A stretch of 64,000 bases of DNA from Sphingomonas sp. BK580. GTDB lineage: Bacteria; Pseudomonadota; Alphaproteobacteria; Sphingomonadales; Sphingomonadaceae. Below are positions 29,765 to 38,233 of this stretch, piece after piece. A program made the position numbers and the translations under genes. The notes beneath the pieces are model-generated. The model had not been told where the DNA came from. It was given only the letters and a program-made list of their open reading frames with translations, and did not search any database. Where the stretch lies: assembly GCF_014194975.1 (NCBI RefSeq), contig NZ_JACIAY010000007.1, positions 186,001 through 250,000 of the forward strand, given 5' to 3'. Position 1 is the stretch's first letter. Each line of letters starts with the position of its first letter.

Positions 29765-30070
29765 TCAGCGGCACTGGCGCTTGCCGCTGCGCTCGATCTC
29801 GCGGCCGGCGAGCGCGCCGCCGACGCCGCCCAGCACGGTGCCGAGCGTGCGGTCGCCGCGCGAGTCGATGGTGCGGCCGAGCAGACCGCCCGCGACCGCG
29901 CCGACGACCAGGCCGGTGGTGCCGTCGGGCTTGCGGCAGCGCAGGCGACCGTCGTTGCCGCGCCACTCGCGATACTTGTACCGGCGCTGCGCGTCGGCAT
30001 CGACGGTGGCGGCGACGAGCGTCGGCGCGACCATCGCAGCGGCACCGAAGGCCAGCATCAGCTTACGCAT
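29765..30070 (-). CDS. Exported glycine-zipper protein, 101 aa
   Basis: The signal peptide MRKLMLAFGAAAMVAPTLVAAT is followed by a short charged segment (RRYKYREWRGNDGRLRCRKP). The glycine zipper TGLVVGAVAGGLLGRTID and the GTVLGGVGGALAGREIER segment follow, ending GKRQCR. It shares the zipper core and a C-terminal Cys-Arg with the 188-aa protein at 28568-29134 but lacks the long charged repeats, so the two are probably paralogues. The ATG 30070 is preferred to the longer open frame. Envelope location is inferred, function unknown. Confidence 0.82.
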   Translation of the reverse strand: MRKLMLAFGAAAMVAPTLVAATVDADAQRRYKYREWRGNDGRLRCRKPDGTTGLVVGAVAGGLLGRTIDSRGDRTLGTVLGGVGGALAGREIERSGKRQCR

Positions 30071-30365
30071 GACTTCATTCTCCCGTTCGAAATTCATGTT
30101 GGCGACGTAACGTGTCGCTTCTAGCGCGGTTGCATGAACCGGGAACAACGTGGCGTTCATGGTGTTGCACGCGTCCCGTGGCGGGGCGGCGGAGCCTGCG
30201 GCGCGGAAGAGGAAGGTTCAAGCGACCATCGCCCGCTCCAGCGTCGTGCTGACCTGATCTCGGGAATCACGGTGCCGCGCACCCGCACGCCGCCGCGCCT
30301 GCGGGCCGTGGATCCTGATACGAGGTCGGGATGACGGCCGGGCGGAGGCGAAGGCACCGTCGCAC

Positions 30366-31154
30366 CTACCCCGCGTCGCCGAAACGCGGCGCGCGCTTCG
30401 CCAGGTTGGCGCGCACCGCCTCGGCCTGGTTGGGCGAGCGCAGCAGCGCCAGCTGCGCCGCGCTCTCGGCGGCGAGGATGGCGGGCGCGTCGGCGTCGGC
30501 GGCGAGCGCGAACAGCCGCTTGGCGGCGCGCACCGCGTCGGGGCTGCGCGCCGCGATGGCGCGCGCGATCGCCAGCGCGCGCTCGCGCGGTGCCGGGTCG
30601 AGGTAGGTGACCAGCCCGCACGCCTGCGCCTCGGCGGCGTCGAGCTCGCGCGCGGTATAGACCAATTCGCGCAGCACGTCGTCGCGCACGCTGCCGCGCC
30701 ACAGCGCATAGCCGCCCATGTCGGGCACCAGCCCCCAATGCACCTCGCGGATCGCCAGCCGCGTGTCGGGATGCGCGACCCGCACGTCGGCGCCGGCGAG
30801 CAGCTGGCAGCCGCCGCCGAAGGCGACGCCGTGCGCGGCGGCGATCACCGGCACGGGCAGCGCGCGCCAGCCGGTGCAGACATATTGCACGTCGTTGCTC
30901 GAGCCGCGCGTGCGCTCGCCCAGCGCGAGCCCCGACCCGCCCGCCGCCATCGCCGCCATGTCGAGCCCGGCGCAGAAGCCGCGCCCCTCGCCCGAGAGCA
31001 CCACCGCGCGCAACCCCGGCGCGCCGGCGAGCCGGTCGATCGCCGCCGCCAGCGCGGCGAACATCGCCGGGTCGAGCGCGTTCATCTTGTCGGCGCGTGC
31101 GAGCCGCACGTCGGCGACGCCGTCCTCCAGCGCGATCGTCACCCGCTCGTCCAT
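30366..31154 (-). CDS. Enoyl-CoA hydratase/isomerase family protein, 262 aa
   Basis: Crotonase-fold protein. VVLSGEGRGFCAGLDMAAMA carries the oxyanion hole for the CoA thioester, and AAHGVAFGGGCQLLAGADVRVAH is the second oxyanion element. Catalytic acid positions appear as Glu in LAIREVHWGL and Asp in LVPDMGG. The C-terminal helices are normal. The length is typical. It stands alone downstream of the large TonB receptor on the same strand with an 87-bp gap, so a shared transcript is possible but not evident. Exact reaction unknown. Confidence 0.85.
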   Translation of the reverse strand: MDERVTIALEDGVADVRLARADKMNALDPAMFAALAAAIDRLAGAPGLRAVVLSGEGRGFCAGLDMAAMAAGGSGLALGERTRGSSNDVQYVCTGWRALPVPVIAAAHGVAFGGGCQLLAGADVRVAHPDTRLAIREVHWGLVPDMGGYALWRGSVRDDVLRELVYTARELDAAEAQACGLVTYLDPAPRERALAIARAIAARSPDAVRAAKRLFALAADADAPAILAAESAAQLALLRSPNQAEAVRANLAKRAPRFGDAG

Positions 31155-31241
31155 GCCGCCTCCGCTCGCGCACCTCGCCTCACCGCGCGAGGAACGGCCG
31201 CGCGGCGCCCGGTGTCAACAGCGGATCGGCGCGGCGCCCGC

Positions 31242-34049
31242 TCACAGCGACCCGCGCAGCTGCACGCCGACCCAGCGCGGGATGCCGGGCTTGTACTGGT
31301 TCCACGACGGTTGCAGGCTGTTGTCGACGTCGAACAGGTTGCGCACCAGCAGCGCGACGTCGAAGCGCCCGTCGCCCAGCCCCAGCCCGGCCGAGACGTC
31401 GGTGATCCCCCAGGCGTGCGTCCTCGTGTAGCGCGACAGGGTCGTGTCGGCGAGGTAGCCGCTCTGGACGTCGTGGTTCACGTCGACGTGGAGCACGCGC
31501 CCCGGCGCGACCGGGTAGGACCAGTCGCCGAACAGGTTGCCACTCCACCGCGGCGCGCCCGGCAGCGCGCTGCCGCTGGCGTCGTGATAGGGGCCGGCGG
31601 GATTGTCGCCGCCCAGCTCGCCGGGGACGGGGGCGCGCGGGAACGAGCGGTAGCGCGCGTCGGTATAGGCGCCGGCGAACCGCAGCGTCGTATAGGGGAT
31701 GGCGAACAGCGCCACGTCCAGCTCGATTCCCTGGCTGCGCACGCGCGGCACGTTGCCCAGCGCGGCGCGATAGGCCGGGTGGCCGCCCCCGTTGAGCGCG
31801 CTCTGCACCGGGTCGTAGACGAAGGTCGACTGGATATAGTCCGCGAAGTCCTCGCGGAAGCCGGTGGCGCTGGCCTGGAGCCTGTGTGCCAGCGCGATCG
31901 TGCGCACGCCCAGCTCATAGGCGTCCACCCGCTCGGCCGCGACCGGCAGCGAGGTGCCGCCCGCCGCGCTCGCGCCGACGATCTGCGCCACGCCCGGCTT
32001 CTCGCCGTGGCGGTAGGAGGCCACGATCGTGTGCTCGGACATCAGCTTGTAGCTCGCCGCGAGATCGCCGGTGACGAGCGTGCCGCGATACGGCGCGGCC
32101 TCGCTCCGGCGATAGAGCGCGCCGAGCCGCGCGGCGCGCACCCCCTTGGCGGCGCCGAGCTGCGCGCGCTGCGCGTCGGTGAGATCGGCGTAGCGGGCGA
32201 CGTGGAAGTATTTCTGCGCGGTGCGATCCGCCAGCGCGCGCTGCGCGGCGTCGTTGCCGGCGGTCAGCGCGCCGTTCGCGTCGCTGTCGAAGCCGCCGAG
32301 CGCCACGTCGTTGACGCGCGCGGGGTCGAGCTCGGCGGCGAACCCCTCGGACTGGATGACGCTGCGCGCGCGGCTGTGCCGCGTCTCGCGCGACAGCCGC
32401 GCGCCGGCGTCGAGCGTGAGCCGCGCCGACGCGTCCCAGCTGAGGTGCGAGTAGGCCGCGAGCGTGCGGTTGAGGTAGCGCTCCTGCCGCTTGGTGATCA
32501 GCGCGTCGGCGGCGTTGAGCAGCAGCCCGCGCCCGGCCGGGTCGACCGCGTCGGGTAGCGCCGGATCGACCGGGTCGAGCAGCGCATATTGCGCGGGGCT
32601 GGCGTACCAGGCGCCGGCGTCCGAGCCGTAGCGTTCGGTCTGGCTGTAGTTGGGGAACAGCCCGCGATAGGCGAACAGGCCGCCGCGGTAGCTCAGCGCC
32701 TTGCGCGGCCGGGCGTCGAGCCGCAGCTCCTGGCTCCACTGCTCGAACGACGTCTGCGTGCCGCGCGGCGCGCGCAGCCACTCGAACTGCGTGTGCGAGC
32801 CGGCCCCCTGCGAGAAGGAATAGTCGCGCCAGGCCGTGATCGAGCGCAGCACCGTGTCGGGCGCGAGCGTCAGCCGGATGTCGCCCGAGGCGCCCCTCGT
32901 GGCATAGGTGTTGGGATATTCGCCGATGGTGTTGATCGCCTTGGCGGTGAAGTCGCGCACCGAATAGTCGCCGCGCTGGCGGAACCAGCGCCGCTCGAGA
33001 TGGCCGGTGTCCTCGTTGGCGTAGTTCACCGCCGCGGGGCGCCCCGTCGTGGGATCGATCCAGTCATAGGTCGGCGGCGACTTGAGGTTGAAGGCGAAGC
33101 AGTTCTCGCAGATCTCGCGGTTGGTGGGGGTGATATCCGCGATCAGCCGCGCCTCGATCGCGGGCGCGGGCGTCACCAGCAGCTGCGCGCGCACGCTGGT
33201 GCGATCGGTGTTGCGCCACGTGAAATGCGTGTCGTTGCGGTTCCGATAGGGACCGTCCGCCTGCTCGCGGTTGATCGAGACACGATAGGCGAGCACGTCG
33301 TCGACGATCGGCCCGCCCAGGACGGCAGTCGCGACCAGGGTGTTGCGCTGGCCGACCGTGACCGCGGCCTCGGCCTCGGGGGTGAAGCTCGGCTTGCGCG
33401 TGCGGATCACGACCCGCCCCGCGTCGGTCGCGCGCAGCCCGTCGCTGCCGGTGGGCCCCCGCACCACCTCGACCGTCTCGACGTCGAGATAGTTGCTCAG
33501 CGCCGAGATCGCGCTGATGCCGTGGCTGACGTCGTCCACCGCGACGCCGACGCTGGGTTCGAGCACGCCCGCGCCCGCGGCCCAGCCGACGCCGCGGACG
33601 AAGATCGACGCGGTGTTGGGGTTGTTCCACGAGGTGCGCACGTTGCCGACGCGATTGACGATATCGCGGAAGTTGTTGACCTGGAACTTCTCCAGCTCCT
33701 CGCCCGTGACCGCCGAGGTGGAGCGCGGCGCGTCCTTGAGCCGGACCGCGGTGACGGTGATCGCGTCGTCCAGCCCGCGGTCACCGCGGTCGTCGCTCGG
33801 CGTGGCGGCGGGTGCGGGACTGGCGGCGGCGACCGCGGGCGTGTCCGGTGCCGTGACGCCGACCCGCGCGAGCGCCGCCCGCAAGTGCGCCACCTCGTCC
33901 TGGAGCGCCGCGTTGCGCTGGCGCAGCGCCTCGGCATCCTGCGCCGCGACGGGCAGGGGCAGCAGCGGCGCCACGCCGGCGAGCAGCAGCGCCAGCCAGC
34001 GCCGCCGGAACCGGGCTTGAGCGATACCGAGAGAAGGATAGAACGACAT
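31242..34049 (-). CDS. TonB-dependent receptor with N-terminal coiled coil, 935 aa
   Basis: Outer-membrane receptor. The signal region is MSFYPSLGIAQARFRRRW with a hydrophobic core ending LPVAAQ (residue 37). Residues 38-63 (DAEALRQRNAALQDEVAHLR) form a heptad-like coiled coil, unusual before the TonB box. A DDAITVTAVR TonB-box-like element follows at 94-103. The plug contains STSAVTGEELEKFQVNNFRDIVNRVGNV and VETVEVVRGPTGSDGLRATDAGRV. The barrel ends RWVGVQLRGSL, so the terminal residue is Leu and not the usual Phe. Substrate unknown. Large barrels of this kind in sphingomonads often serve polysaccharide or other bulky substrates. No Fur-like site was seen upstream. Confidence 0.9.
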   Translation of the reverse strand: MSFYPSLGIAQARFRRRWLALLLAGVAPLLPLPVAAQDAEALRQRNAALQDEVAHLRAALARVGVTAPDTPAVAAASPAPAATPSDDRGDRGLDDAITVTAVRLKDAPRSTSAVTGEELEKFQVNNFRDIVNRVGNVRTSWNNPNTASIFVRGVGWAAGAGVLEPSVGVAVDDVSHGISAISALSNYLDVETVEVVRGPTGSDGLRATDAGRVVIRTRKPSFTPEAEAAVTVGQRNTLVATAVLGGPIVDDVLAYRVSINREQADGPYRNRNDTHFTWRNTDRTSVRAQLLVTPAPAIEARLIADITPTNREICENCFAFNLKSPPTYDWIDPTTGRPAAVNYANEDTGHLERRWFRQRGDYSVRDFTAKAINTIGEYPNTYATRGASGDIRLTLAPDTVLRSITAWRDYSFSQGAGSHTQFEWLRAPRGTQTSFEQWSQELRLDARPRKALSYRGGLFAYRGLFPNYSQTERYGSDAGAWYASPAQYALLDPVDPALPDAVDPAGRGLLLNAADALITKRQERYLNRTLAAYSHLSWDASARLTLDAGARLSRETRHSRARSVIQSEGFAAELDPARVNDVALGGFDSDANGALTAGNDAAQRALADRTAQKYFHVARYADLTDAQRAQLGAAKGVRAARLGALYRRSEAAPYRGTLVTGDLAASYKLMSEHTIVASYRHGEKPGVAQIVGASAAGGTSLPVAAERVDAYELGVRTIALAHRLQASATGFREDFADYIQSTFVYDPVQSALNGGGHPAYRAALGNVPRVRSQGIELDVALFAIPYTTLRFAGAYTDARYRSFPRAPVPGELGGDNPAGPYHDASGSALPGAPRWSGNLFGDWSYPVAPGRVLHVDVNHDVQSGYLADTTLSRYTRTHAWGITDVSAGLGLGDGRFDVALLVRNLFDVDNSLQPSWNQYKPGIPRWVGVQLRGSL

Positions 34050-34513
34050 CGCAGCGACTCCTCGATCTCGCGGACGATCGCTCGCGCGCGACGAGGATCG
34101 CCGACAGGGACTGAAAGCCCTCTCCCACGCCGATGATATGAACGGCGCGGGATGATCGAAGATAGATTTTCTGTGATCGACGCGAGAACTTAGCAGAATC
34201 TCGCGATTACTTGGATTTGCAGCTCGACCGCAGTGTCTTTCATCCGTTCCGGGTCAGTTATGCTACACGTCGAACCCGGACGCTTGCTAGTGCGCGAGGA
34301 CAAAGCCCCCTCCCCTTCATCGAAGGGGTCTGGGTGGGGCGTGGCCAGGAGCGCCGCGCTCGCGGACGACCCCACCTCCCGCCCCCTTCCTGTAAGAAAG
34401 GGAAGTCGCCCGGCGTCTACGAGAAGAACGTTCGTCCCACCGCTGCGGTAACCGCCTTGTCCGGAGGTCAGCCCCGCTCGCGCGAGCGCGAGCGCGCGAC
34501 TCGCCCGGCCCGG
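34050..34513. other. Intergenic stretch, about 460 bp, with repeat inside
   Basis: It contains the promoter region of the TonB receptor on the minus strand (34050-34200), which is AT-richer than the surroundings (gatagattttctgtgatcg). It also contains a family B palindrome (34305-34406) and a remainder without supported genes. Confidence 0.5.
34305..34406. repeat. Dispersed composite palindrome, family B
   Basis: Arms ccccctccccttcatcgaaggggtctgggtgggg and gaccccacctcccgcccccttc surround the core cgtggccaggagcgccgcgctcgcg. The core and the inner ggtgggg/ccccacc arms match the copy at 14119-14213. Confidence 0.7.
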
Positions 34514-34729
34514 TCAGACGGAGAGCGTCTGCCCGGTCGCCAGCCCCCAGGCGGCGTACACCGACAGAGCGGCGGTCAGCGCGCAGGTCGCGCCGAACAG
34601 GACGTAGCCCACGTAGGTCAGCACTGCCGGGTTCGGCCGCGCCAGCCGGCGATTATGCGACGCGCCCGAGAGCACGAAGCTCAGCAGCATGCCATAGGTC
34701 AGTGCAACGGCTTCCAGCATTCCCCACAC
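34514..34729 (-). CDS. Small two-helix membrane protein, 71 aa
   Basis: The N-terminal helix is LEAVALTYGMLLSFVLSGAS. A basic loop (HNRRLARPNPA) and a second helix follow (VGYVLFGATCALTAALSVYAAWGLATG). Positive residues in the loop suggest that it faces the cytosol. It is the only gene on this strand in the gap and is divergent from the phosphatase operon at 34907. I do not recognise the family. Confidence 0.6.
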   Translation of the reverse strand: MWGMLEAVALTYGMLLSFVLSGASHNRRLARPNPAVLTYVGYVLFGATCALTAALSVYAAWGLATGQTLSV

Positions 34730-34906
34730 CCTCGTGATCGGTCATCCACGCGGCCGCCCCCCGACGCCCGCGCCGGCTTAACCATATTCGTTCCCTCCTA
34801 CGAAGAGGTTAATGAGCGCTCCGCCGCGCGACGCGCACGCCTCGCCGCTGCGCCGCAGCATGAAGCTGGCTGGCGCTCGCCCGGCGGACGTCCTAAGCGC
34901 GCGCTC

Positions 34907-35563
34907 ATGTCCCCACGTCTCGCCGTGTTCGACTGCGACGGCACGCTCGTCGACAGCCAGGCCAACATCTGCCGCGCGATGGAGGCGGCCTTCGCCGGCC
35001 ACGGCCTGCCCGCGCCCGCGCGCGAGTCGATCCGCGGCATCGTCGGGCTCAGCCTGGTCGAGGCGATGGCGGTGCTCGCGCCCGCCGCCGGGGCGGCGCG
35101 GCACGCGGCGCTCGCCGCCGACTACAAGACCGCCTTCCAGCGCATGCGCGCCGAGGCGGCGCTCGATCCCGAGCCGCTGTACGACGGGCTGGTCGACGCG
35201 CTCGACGCGCTCGCGACGGCGGGCTGGCGGCTCGGCGTCGCCACCGGCAAGTCCGACCGCGGGCTCGCGCTGCTGCTCGCGCACCACGGCCTGACCGAGC
35301 GCTTCGTCACGCTGCAGACCGCCGACCGCCACCCGTCCAAGCCGCACCCGTCGATGCTCCACGAAGCGATGGCGCAGGCCGGGGCGGCGCCCCATATGAC
35401 GGTGATGATCGGCGACACCAGCTTCGACATGACGATGGCGCGCGCCGCGGGCGTGCGCGCGGTGGGTGTGACCTGGGGCTATCATCGCGAGGAGGCGCTG
35501 TGGGCCGCGGGCGCGCAGGCGGTGGCGCGGCGCTGCGACGAGCTCGCCGGGTGCTGCGCGTGA
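34907..35563 (+). CDS. HAD-superfamily hydrolase, phosphoglycolate-phosphatase-like, 218 aa
   Basis: Phosphatase with the HAD motifs in order. Motif I is VFDCDGTLVDSQ (nucleophile D9, acid-base D11). Motif II (Ser/Thr) lies in LGVATGKSDRG. Motif III is Lys in RHPSKPHPSM, and motif IV is MIGDTSFDMTMARAAG. The cap inserted between motifs I and II is the helical C1 type of the beta-phosphoglucomutase/phosphoglycolate phosphatase subgroup. The ATG 34907 gives MSPRLAVFD directly at the motif. It heads a tight operon with a small membrane protein and ATP12. The substrate is probably a small phosphate ester but is not determined. Confidence 0.88.
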   Translation: MSPRLAVFDCDGTLVDSQANICRAMEAAFAGHGLPAPARESIRGIVGLSLVEAMAVLAPAAGAARHAALAADYKTAFQRMRAEAALDPEPLYDGLVDALDALATAGWRLGVATGKSDRGLALLLAHHGLTERFVTLQTADRHPSKPHPSMLHEAMAQAGAAPHMTVMIGDTSFDMTMARAAGVRAVGVTWGYHREEALWAAGAQAVARRCDELAGCCA

Positions 35564-35775
35564 GCGCGCCGAACGACCCCGCCTTCGCGCGCTGGTCCGC
35601 GATCGCGGGGGTGCGGCTGGCGACGAGCTTCGGCGCGATCCTGGGCGTGTTGCTGCTCGGCCGCGCGGAGACGCTGCCGACGCGGCTGCTCGGCGTGGCG
35701 ATCGTGCTCTCGGCGCTGTGGGTGATGGCGACGGTGCCGCGCGCGCTCGCGGCGCGGTGGCGGAGCGAGCGATGA
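35560..35775 (+). CDS. Small membrane protein, 71 aa, in HAD-ATP12 operon
   Basis: Begins at GTG 35560, overlapping the HAD stop by 4 bases. The first helix is WSAIAGVRLATSFGAILGVLLLG, and the second LLGVAIVLSALWVMATVP; a basic tail RALAARWRSER follows. A GTG at 35551 is an alternative start. Its stop overlaps the ATG of ATP12 (ATGA). The conserved placement between a phosphatase and ATP12 suggests a link to ATP synthase assembly or membrane localisation, but it is unproven. Confidence 0.7.
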   Translation: MSAPNDPAFARWSAIAGVRLATSFGAILGVLLLGRAETLPTRLLGVAIVLSALWVMATVPRALAARWRSER

Positions 35776-36473
35776 GGCGCTTCTGGCGCGAGGTGGCGGT
35801 CGACGCCGAGCGCGTCGTCCGGCTCGACGATCGCCCCGTGCGCACCCCCGGCCGCGTGCCGCTGGCGCTGCCGAGCGCCGCGCTCGCCGCGCTCGTGGCG
35901 GACGAGTGGCGCGCGGTCGGCGAGACGCTCGACCCGCGCGCGATGCCGCTGACCGGACTGGCCAACGCCGCGATCGACCGGATCGCGCCCGCGCGCGCCG
36001 ACTTCGCCGCGGGGCTGGCGCGCTACGCCGAGAGCGATCTGCTCTGCTACCGCGCCGACGCGCCCGCCGCGCTGGTCGAGCGTCAGGCCGCCGCCTGGGA
36101 CCCGCTGCTCGCCTGGGCGCGCGAGCGCTATGACGTGCACTTCGAACTGGTCACCGGCGTGATGCACCGCGCCCAGCCGGCGGCGACGCTGGCGCGACTC
36201 GGCGAGGCGGTGGCGAGCCGCGACGCCTTCGCGCTCGCCGCGCTGTCGCCGCTGGTGACGGTGACGGGCACGCTGGTGGGCGCGCTCGCGCTCGCCGAGG
36301 GCGCGGTGTCGGTCGAGACCCTGTGGGACGCGGCCACGCTCGACGAGCGCTGGCAGGCGGAGCACTGGGGCGACGACCCGCTCGCCGTCGCGGCGACCGA
36401 GGCACGCCGGCACGACTATGACGCGGGAGTGGCGTTCCTCGCGGCGCTGGAGGAGCTGCCGGTCGACGAGTGA
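35772..36473 (+). CDS. ATP12-family F1-ATPase assembly chaperone, 233 aa
   Basis: Binds newly made alpha subunits of F1 and prevents aggregation before hexamer assembly. MRRFWREVAVDAERVVRLDDRPVRTPGRVPL, a typical ATP12 N terminus with the FWKxV-like start, is followed by VADEWRAVGETLDPRAMPLTGLANAAID, the conserved central segment. RYAESDLLCYRADAP follows, and the C-terminal helices contain VETLWDAATLDERWQAEHWGDD. The start overlaps the previous stop (ATGA). Bacterial ATP12 is largely an alphaproteobacterial trait, as here. Confidence 0.93.
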   Translation: MRRFWREVAVDAERVVRLDDRPVRTPGRVPLALPSAALAALVADEWRAVGETLDPRAMPLTGLANAAIDRIAPARADFAAGLARYAESDLLCYRADAPAALVERQAAAWDPLLAWARERYDVHFELVTGVMHRAQPAATLARLGEAVASRDAFALAALSPLVTVTGTLVGALALAEGAVSVETLWDAATLDERWQAEHWGDDPLAVAATEARRHDYDAGVAFLAALEELPVDE

Positions 36474-36474
36474 T

Positions 36475-36553
36475 CGTGCTCCGGCGCACGCGGGAGCCCA
36501 GGAGCACCGGGGTTGCGCGCGCCCCTGCGCTCCCGCGTGCGCAGGAGCACGAC
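36475..36553. repeat. Inverted-pair repeat, family A variant (gtgctcc type)
   Basis: Module gtgctccggcgcacgcgggagcccaggag is inverted as ctcccgcgtgcgcaggagcac. It shares the gtgctcc...ggagcac ends with the element at 37349-37430 and lies between the convergent ATP12 and gmk genes. Confidence 0.7.
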
Positions 36554-36597
36554 CGCTCAGATGGTCCGACCCGCCATGCCGGGGCCGACGCTTCCCC

Positions 36598-37257
36598 TCA
36601 CCCCGCCGGCGTGCGCAGCTTGCGGATGAAGCCGATCAGCCCGGTCTGGCGCGAACGCTTGAGCCGCTCCGCCGCCAGGATCGTCTTCACCTTGGCGAAG
36701 CAGCTCTCGACCTCGTCGTTGACCAGGACATAGTCGTACCCGTCCCAGTGGCTGATCTCGGCGTCGGCGCGCGCCATGCGGCGGTCGATGATCTCCTGCG
36801 CGTCGGTGGCGCGGCCCTCGAGCCGGCGGCGCAGCTCCTCCATCGAGGGCGGCAGGATGAACACGCGCACCACGTCGCCGCCCGCGATCTGGTGGAGCTG
36901 CTGCGCGCCCTGCCAGTCGATGTCGAACAGCACGTCCTTGCCCGCCGCCAGCATCGCCTCGACCGGCGCGCGCGGCGTGCCGTAGCGCTGGTCGAACACG
37001 TGCGCCCATTCCAGGAACTCGTGGTTGGACGCCATCTCGCGGAAGCGGTCGAGCGAGACGAAGTGATAGTCGCGCCCGTCCTCCTCGCCGCGCCGCATCG
37101 CGCGGGTGGTGGCGGAGACCGACAGCGACAGCTCGGGCTCGCTCGCCAGCAGCATCCGCGCGATCGTCGACTTGCCCGCGCCCGAGGGCGAGGAGAGGAC
37201 GAACAGCACGCCGCGGCGCTTCATATGGTGCGGGTCGGCGGGGGTGGCGGAATCCAT
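36598..37257 (-). CDS. gmk: Guanylate kinase, 219 aa
   Basis: Phosphorylates GMP to GDP. The P-loop [10 protein letters not shown] starts at residue 22. SLSVSATTRAMRRGEEDGRDYHFVS is the GMP-binding segment, with conserved Arg and Tyr. The lid and DIDWQGAQQL (catalytic Asp) follow, and the C-terminal DADAEISHWDGYDYVLVND carries the adenine contact. The N-terminal extension of about 12 residues before MKRRGVLF makes an internal start at the second Met possible. The length is near normal. Confidence 0.95.
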   Translation of the reverse strand: MDSATPADPHHMKRRGVLFVLSSPSGAGKSTIARMLLASEPELSLSVSATTRAMRRGEEDGRDYHFVSLDRFREMASNHEFLEWAHVFDQRYGTPRAPVEAMLAAGKDVLFDIDWQGAQQLHQIAGGDVVRVFILPPSMEELRRRLEGRATDAQEIIDRRMARADAEISHWDGYDYVLVNDEVESCFAKVKTILAAERLKRSRQTGLIGFIRKLRTPAG

Positions 37258-37348
37258 GCCGGCTGATGCCCCGCGCGGTCGCGGCGCGTCAAGGCAAAGC
37301 GTCCGCGCGCGCCAGGGGCTTAAGGGTCAACCATCGGCAAAGCGCCAC

Positions 37349-37430
37349 CGTGCTCCTGCGAAGGCGGGAGCCCAGGGCCACGAGCGTATCCCCCGCGGCT
37401 CTGGGCTCCGGCGTGCGCCGGAGCACGAGA
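37349..37430. repeat. Inverted-pair repeat, family A variant (gtgctcc type)
   Basis: Module gtgctcctgcgaaggcgggagcccagggcc faces module ggctctgggctccggcgtgcgccggagcacgag across about 20 bp. The outer gtgctcc/ggagcac ends and inner gcccag/ctgggc arms pair. It lies between gmk and the phosphatase gene, both on the minus strand. Confidence 0.8.
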
Positions 37431-37450
37431 CCGCCCGGATCGATCGCAAT

Positions 37451-38233
37451 CTAGCCGGCAGCGACCGCCTGGACGATCGCCAGCCCGTCGCGGTCGATCC
37501 GCAGCGCCGAGAGCACGCCGGTCTCATAGGCGCCGGTGTCGAGCCCGATGCGGTGCGGCAGCAGCATCGGCCGCTCGCTCGCCCAGGTATGGCCGTGCAC
37601 CACGATCGTCTCGGCGGGGCGCGGATGCTCGAGGAACTCGTCGCGGATCCACAGCAGGTCGTCGCGCTGCTGCGCGCGCAGCGGCACACCCGGCCGCACC
37701 CCGGCGTGGACGAAGGCATAGTCGCCGACGCGCACCATCGGCTCGAGCCGCTCGAGGAGGCGATGATGCGCCACGGGCATGACGTCGAACAGGCGATCGC
37801 GCAGCGCGGTGAGCGCGGCGGCGTCGGGTTCCTCCTCCGTCGGGGGATCGACCCCGTAGGAGCGCAGCGTCTCCGAGCCGCCGTAGCGCAGCCACTGGCC
37901 GTGCGCCGCGGGCCGCTCCATGAACAGGCGGAACATCGCCTCGTGGTTGCCCTCGAGCAGCCGCGCGGTGATCGCGGCGGAGCGCACCAGCCACGACAGC
38001 GCGGCGAGCACCTTGGCCGAGTCGGGGCCGCGGTCGACGTAATCGCCCAGCAGCACCAGCACCGGCGCGACGCCGGGCGAGCGCTCGGCGGAGTCGCGCG
38101 CCACCCAGGCGAGCAGGGCGTGGAGCAGGTCGTAGCAGCCGTGGACGTCGCCGATCGCGTAGAGCGGCCGGTCGCCGGCGCGCGCGCCCGCGGGCGCGGC
38201 GTGACGCTCGTGGCGCAGCGTGATCAGCGCCAC
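37451..38233 (-). CDS. PPP-type serine/threonine metallophosphatase, 260 aa
   Basis: Calcineurin-like phosphatase with the PPP signature set: GDVHG (D29, H31), GDYVDRGPDS, then the GNHE motif in LEGNHEAMFRL, and VVHGHTW near the C terminus. Two metals are bound by these. It resembles bacterial ApaH-like or PrpA-type protein phosphatases. The start is GTG 38233, which overlaps the end of the upstream gene by 10 bases, indicating a shared transcript. A protein or diadenosine-polyphosphate substrate is possible. Confidence 0.88.
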   Translation of the reverse strand: MALITLRHERHAAPAGARAGDRPLYAIGDVHGCYDLLHALLAWVARDSAERSPGVAPVLVLLGDYVDRGPDSAKVLAALSWLVRSAAITARLLEGNHEAMFRLFMERPAAHGQWLRYGGSETLRSYGVDPPTEEEPDAAALTALRDRLFDVMPVAHHRLLERLEPMVRVGDYAFVHAGVRPGVPLRAQQRDDLLWIRDEFLEHPRPAETIVVHGHTWASERPMLLPHRIGLDTGAYETGVLSALRIDRDGLAIVQAVAAG

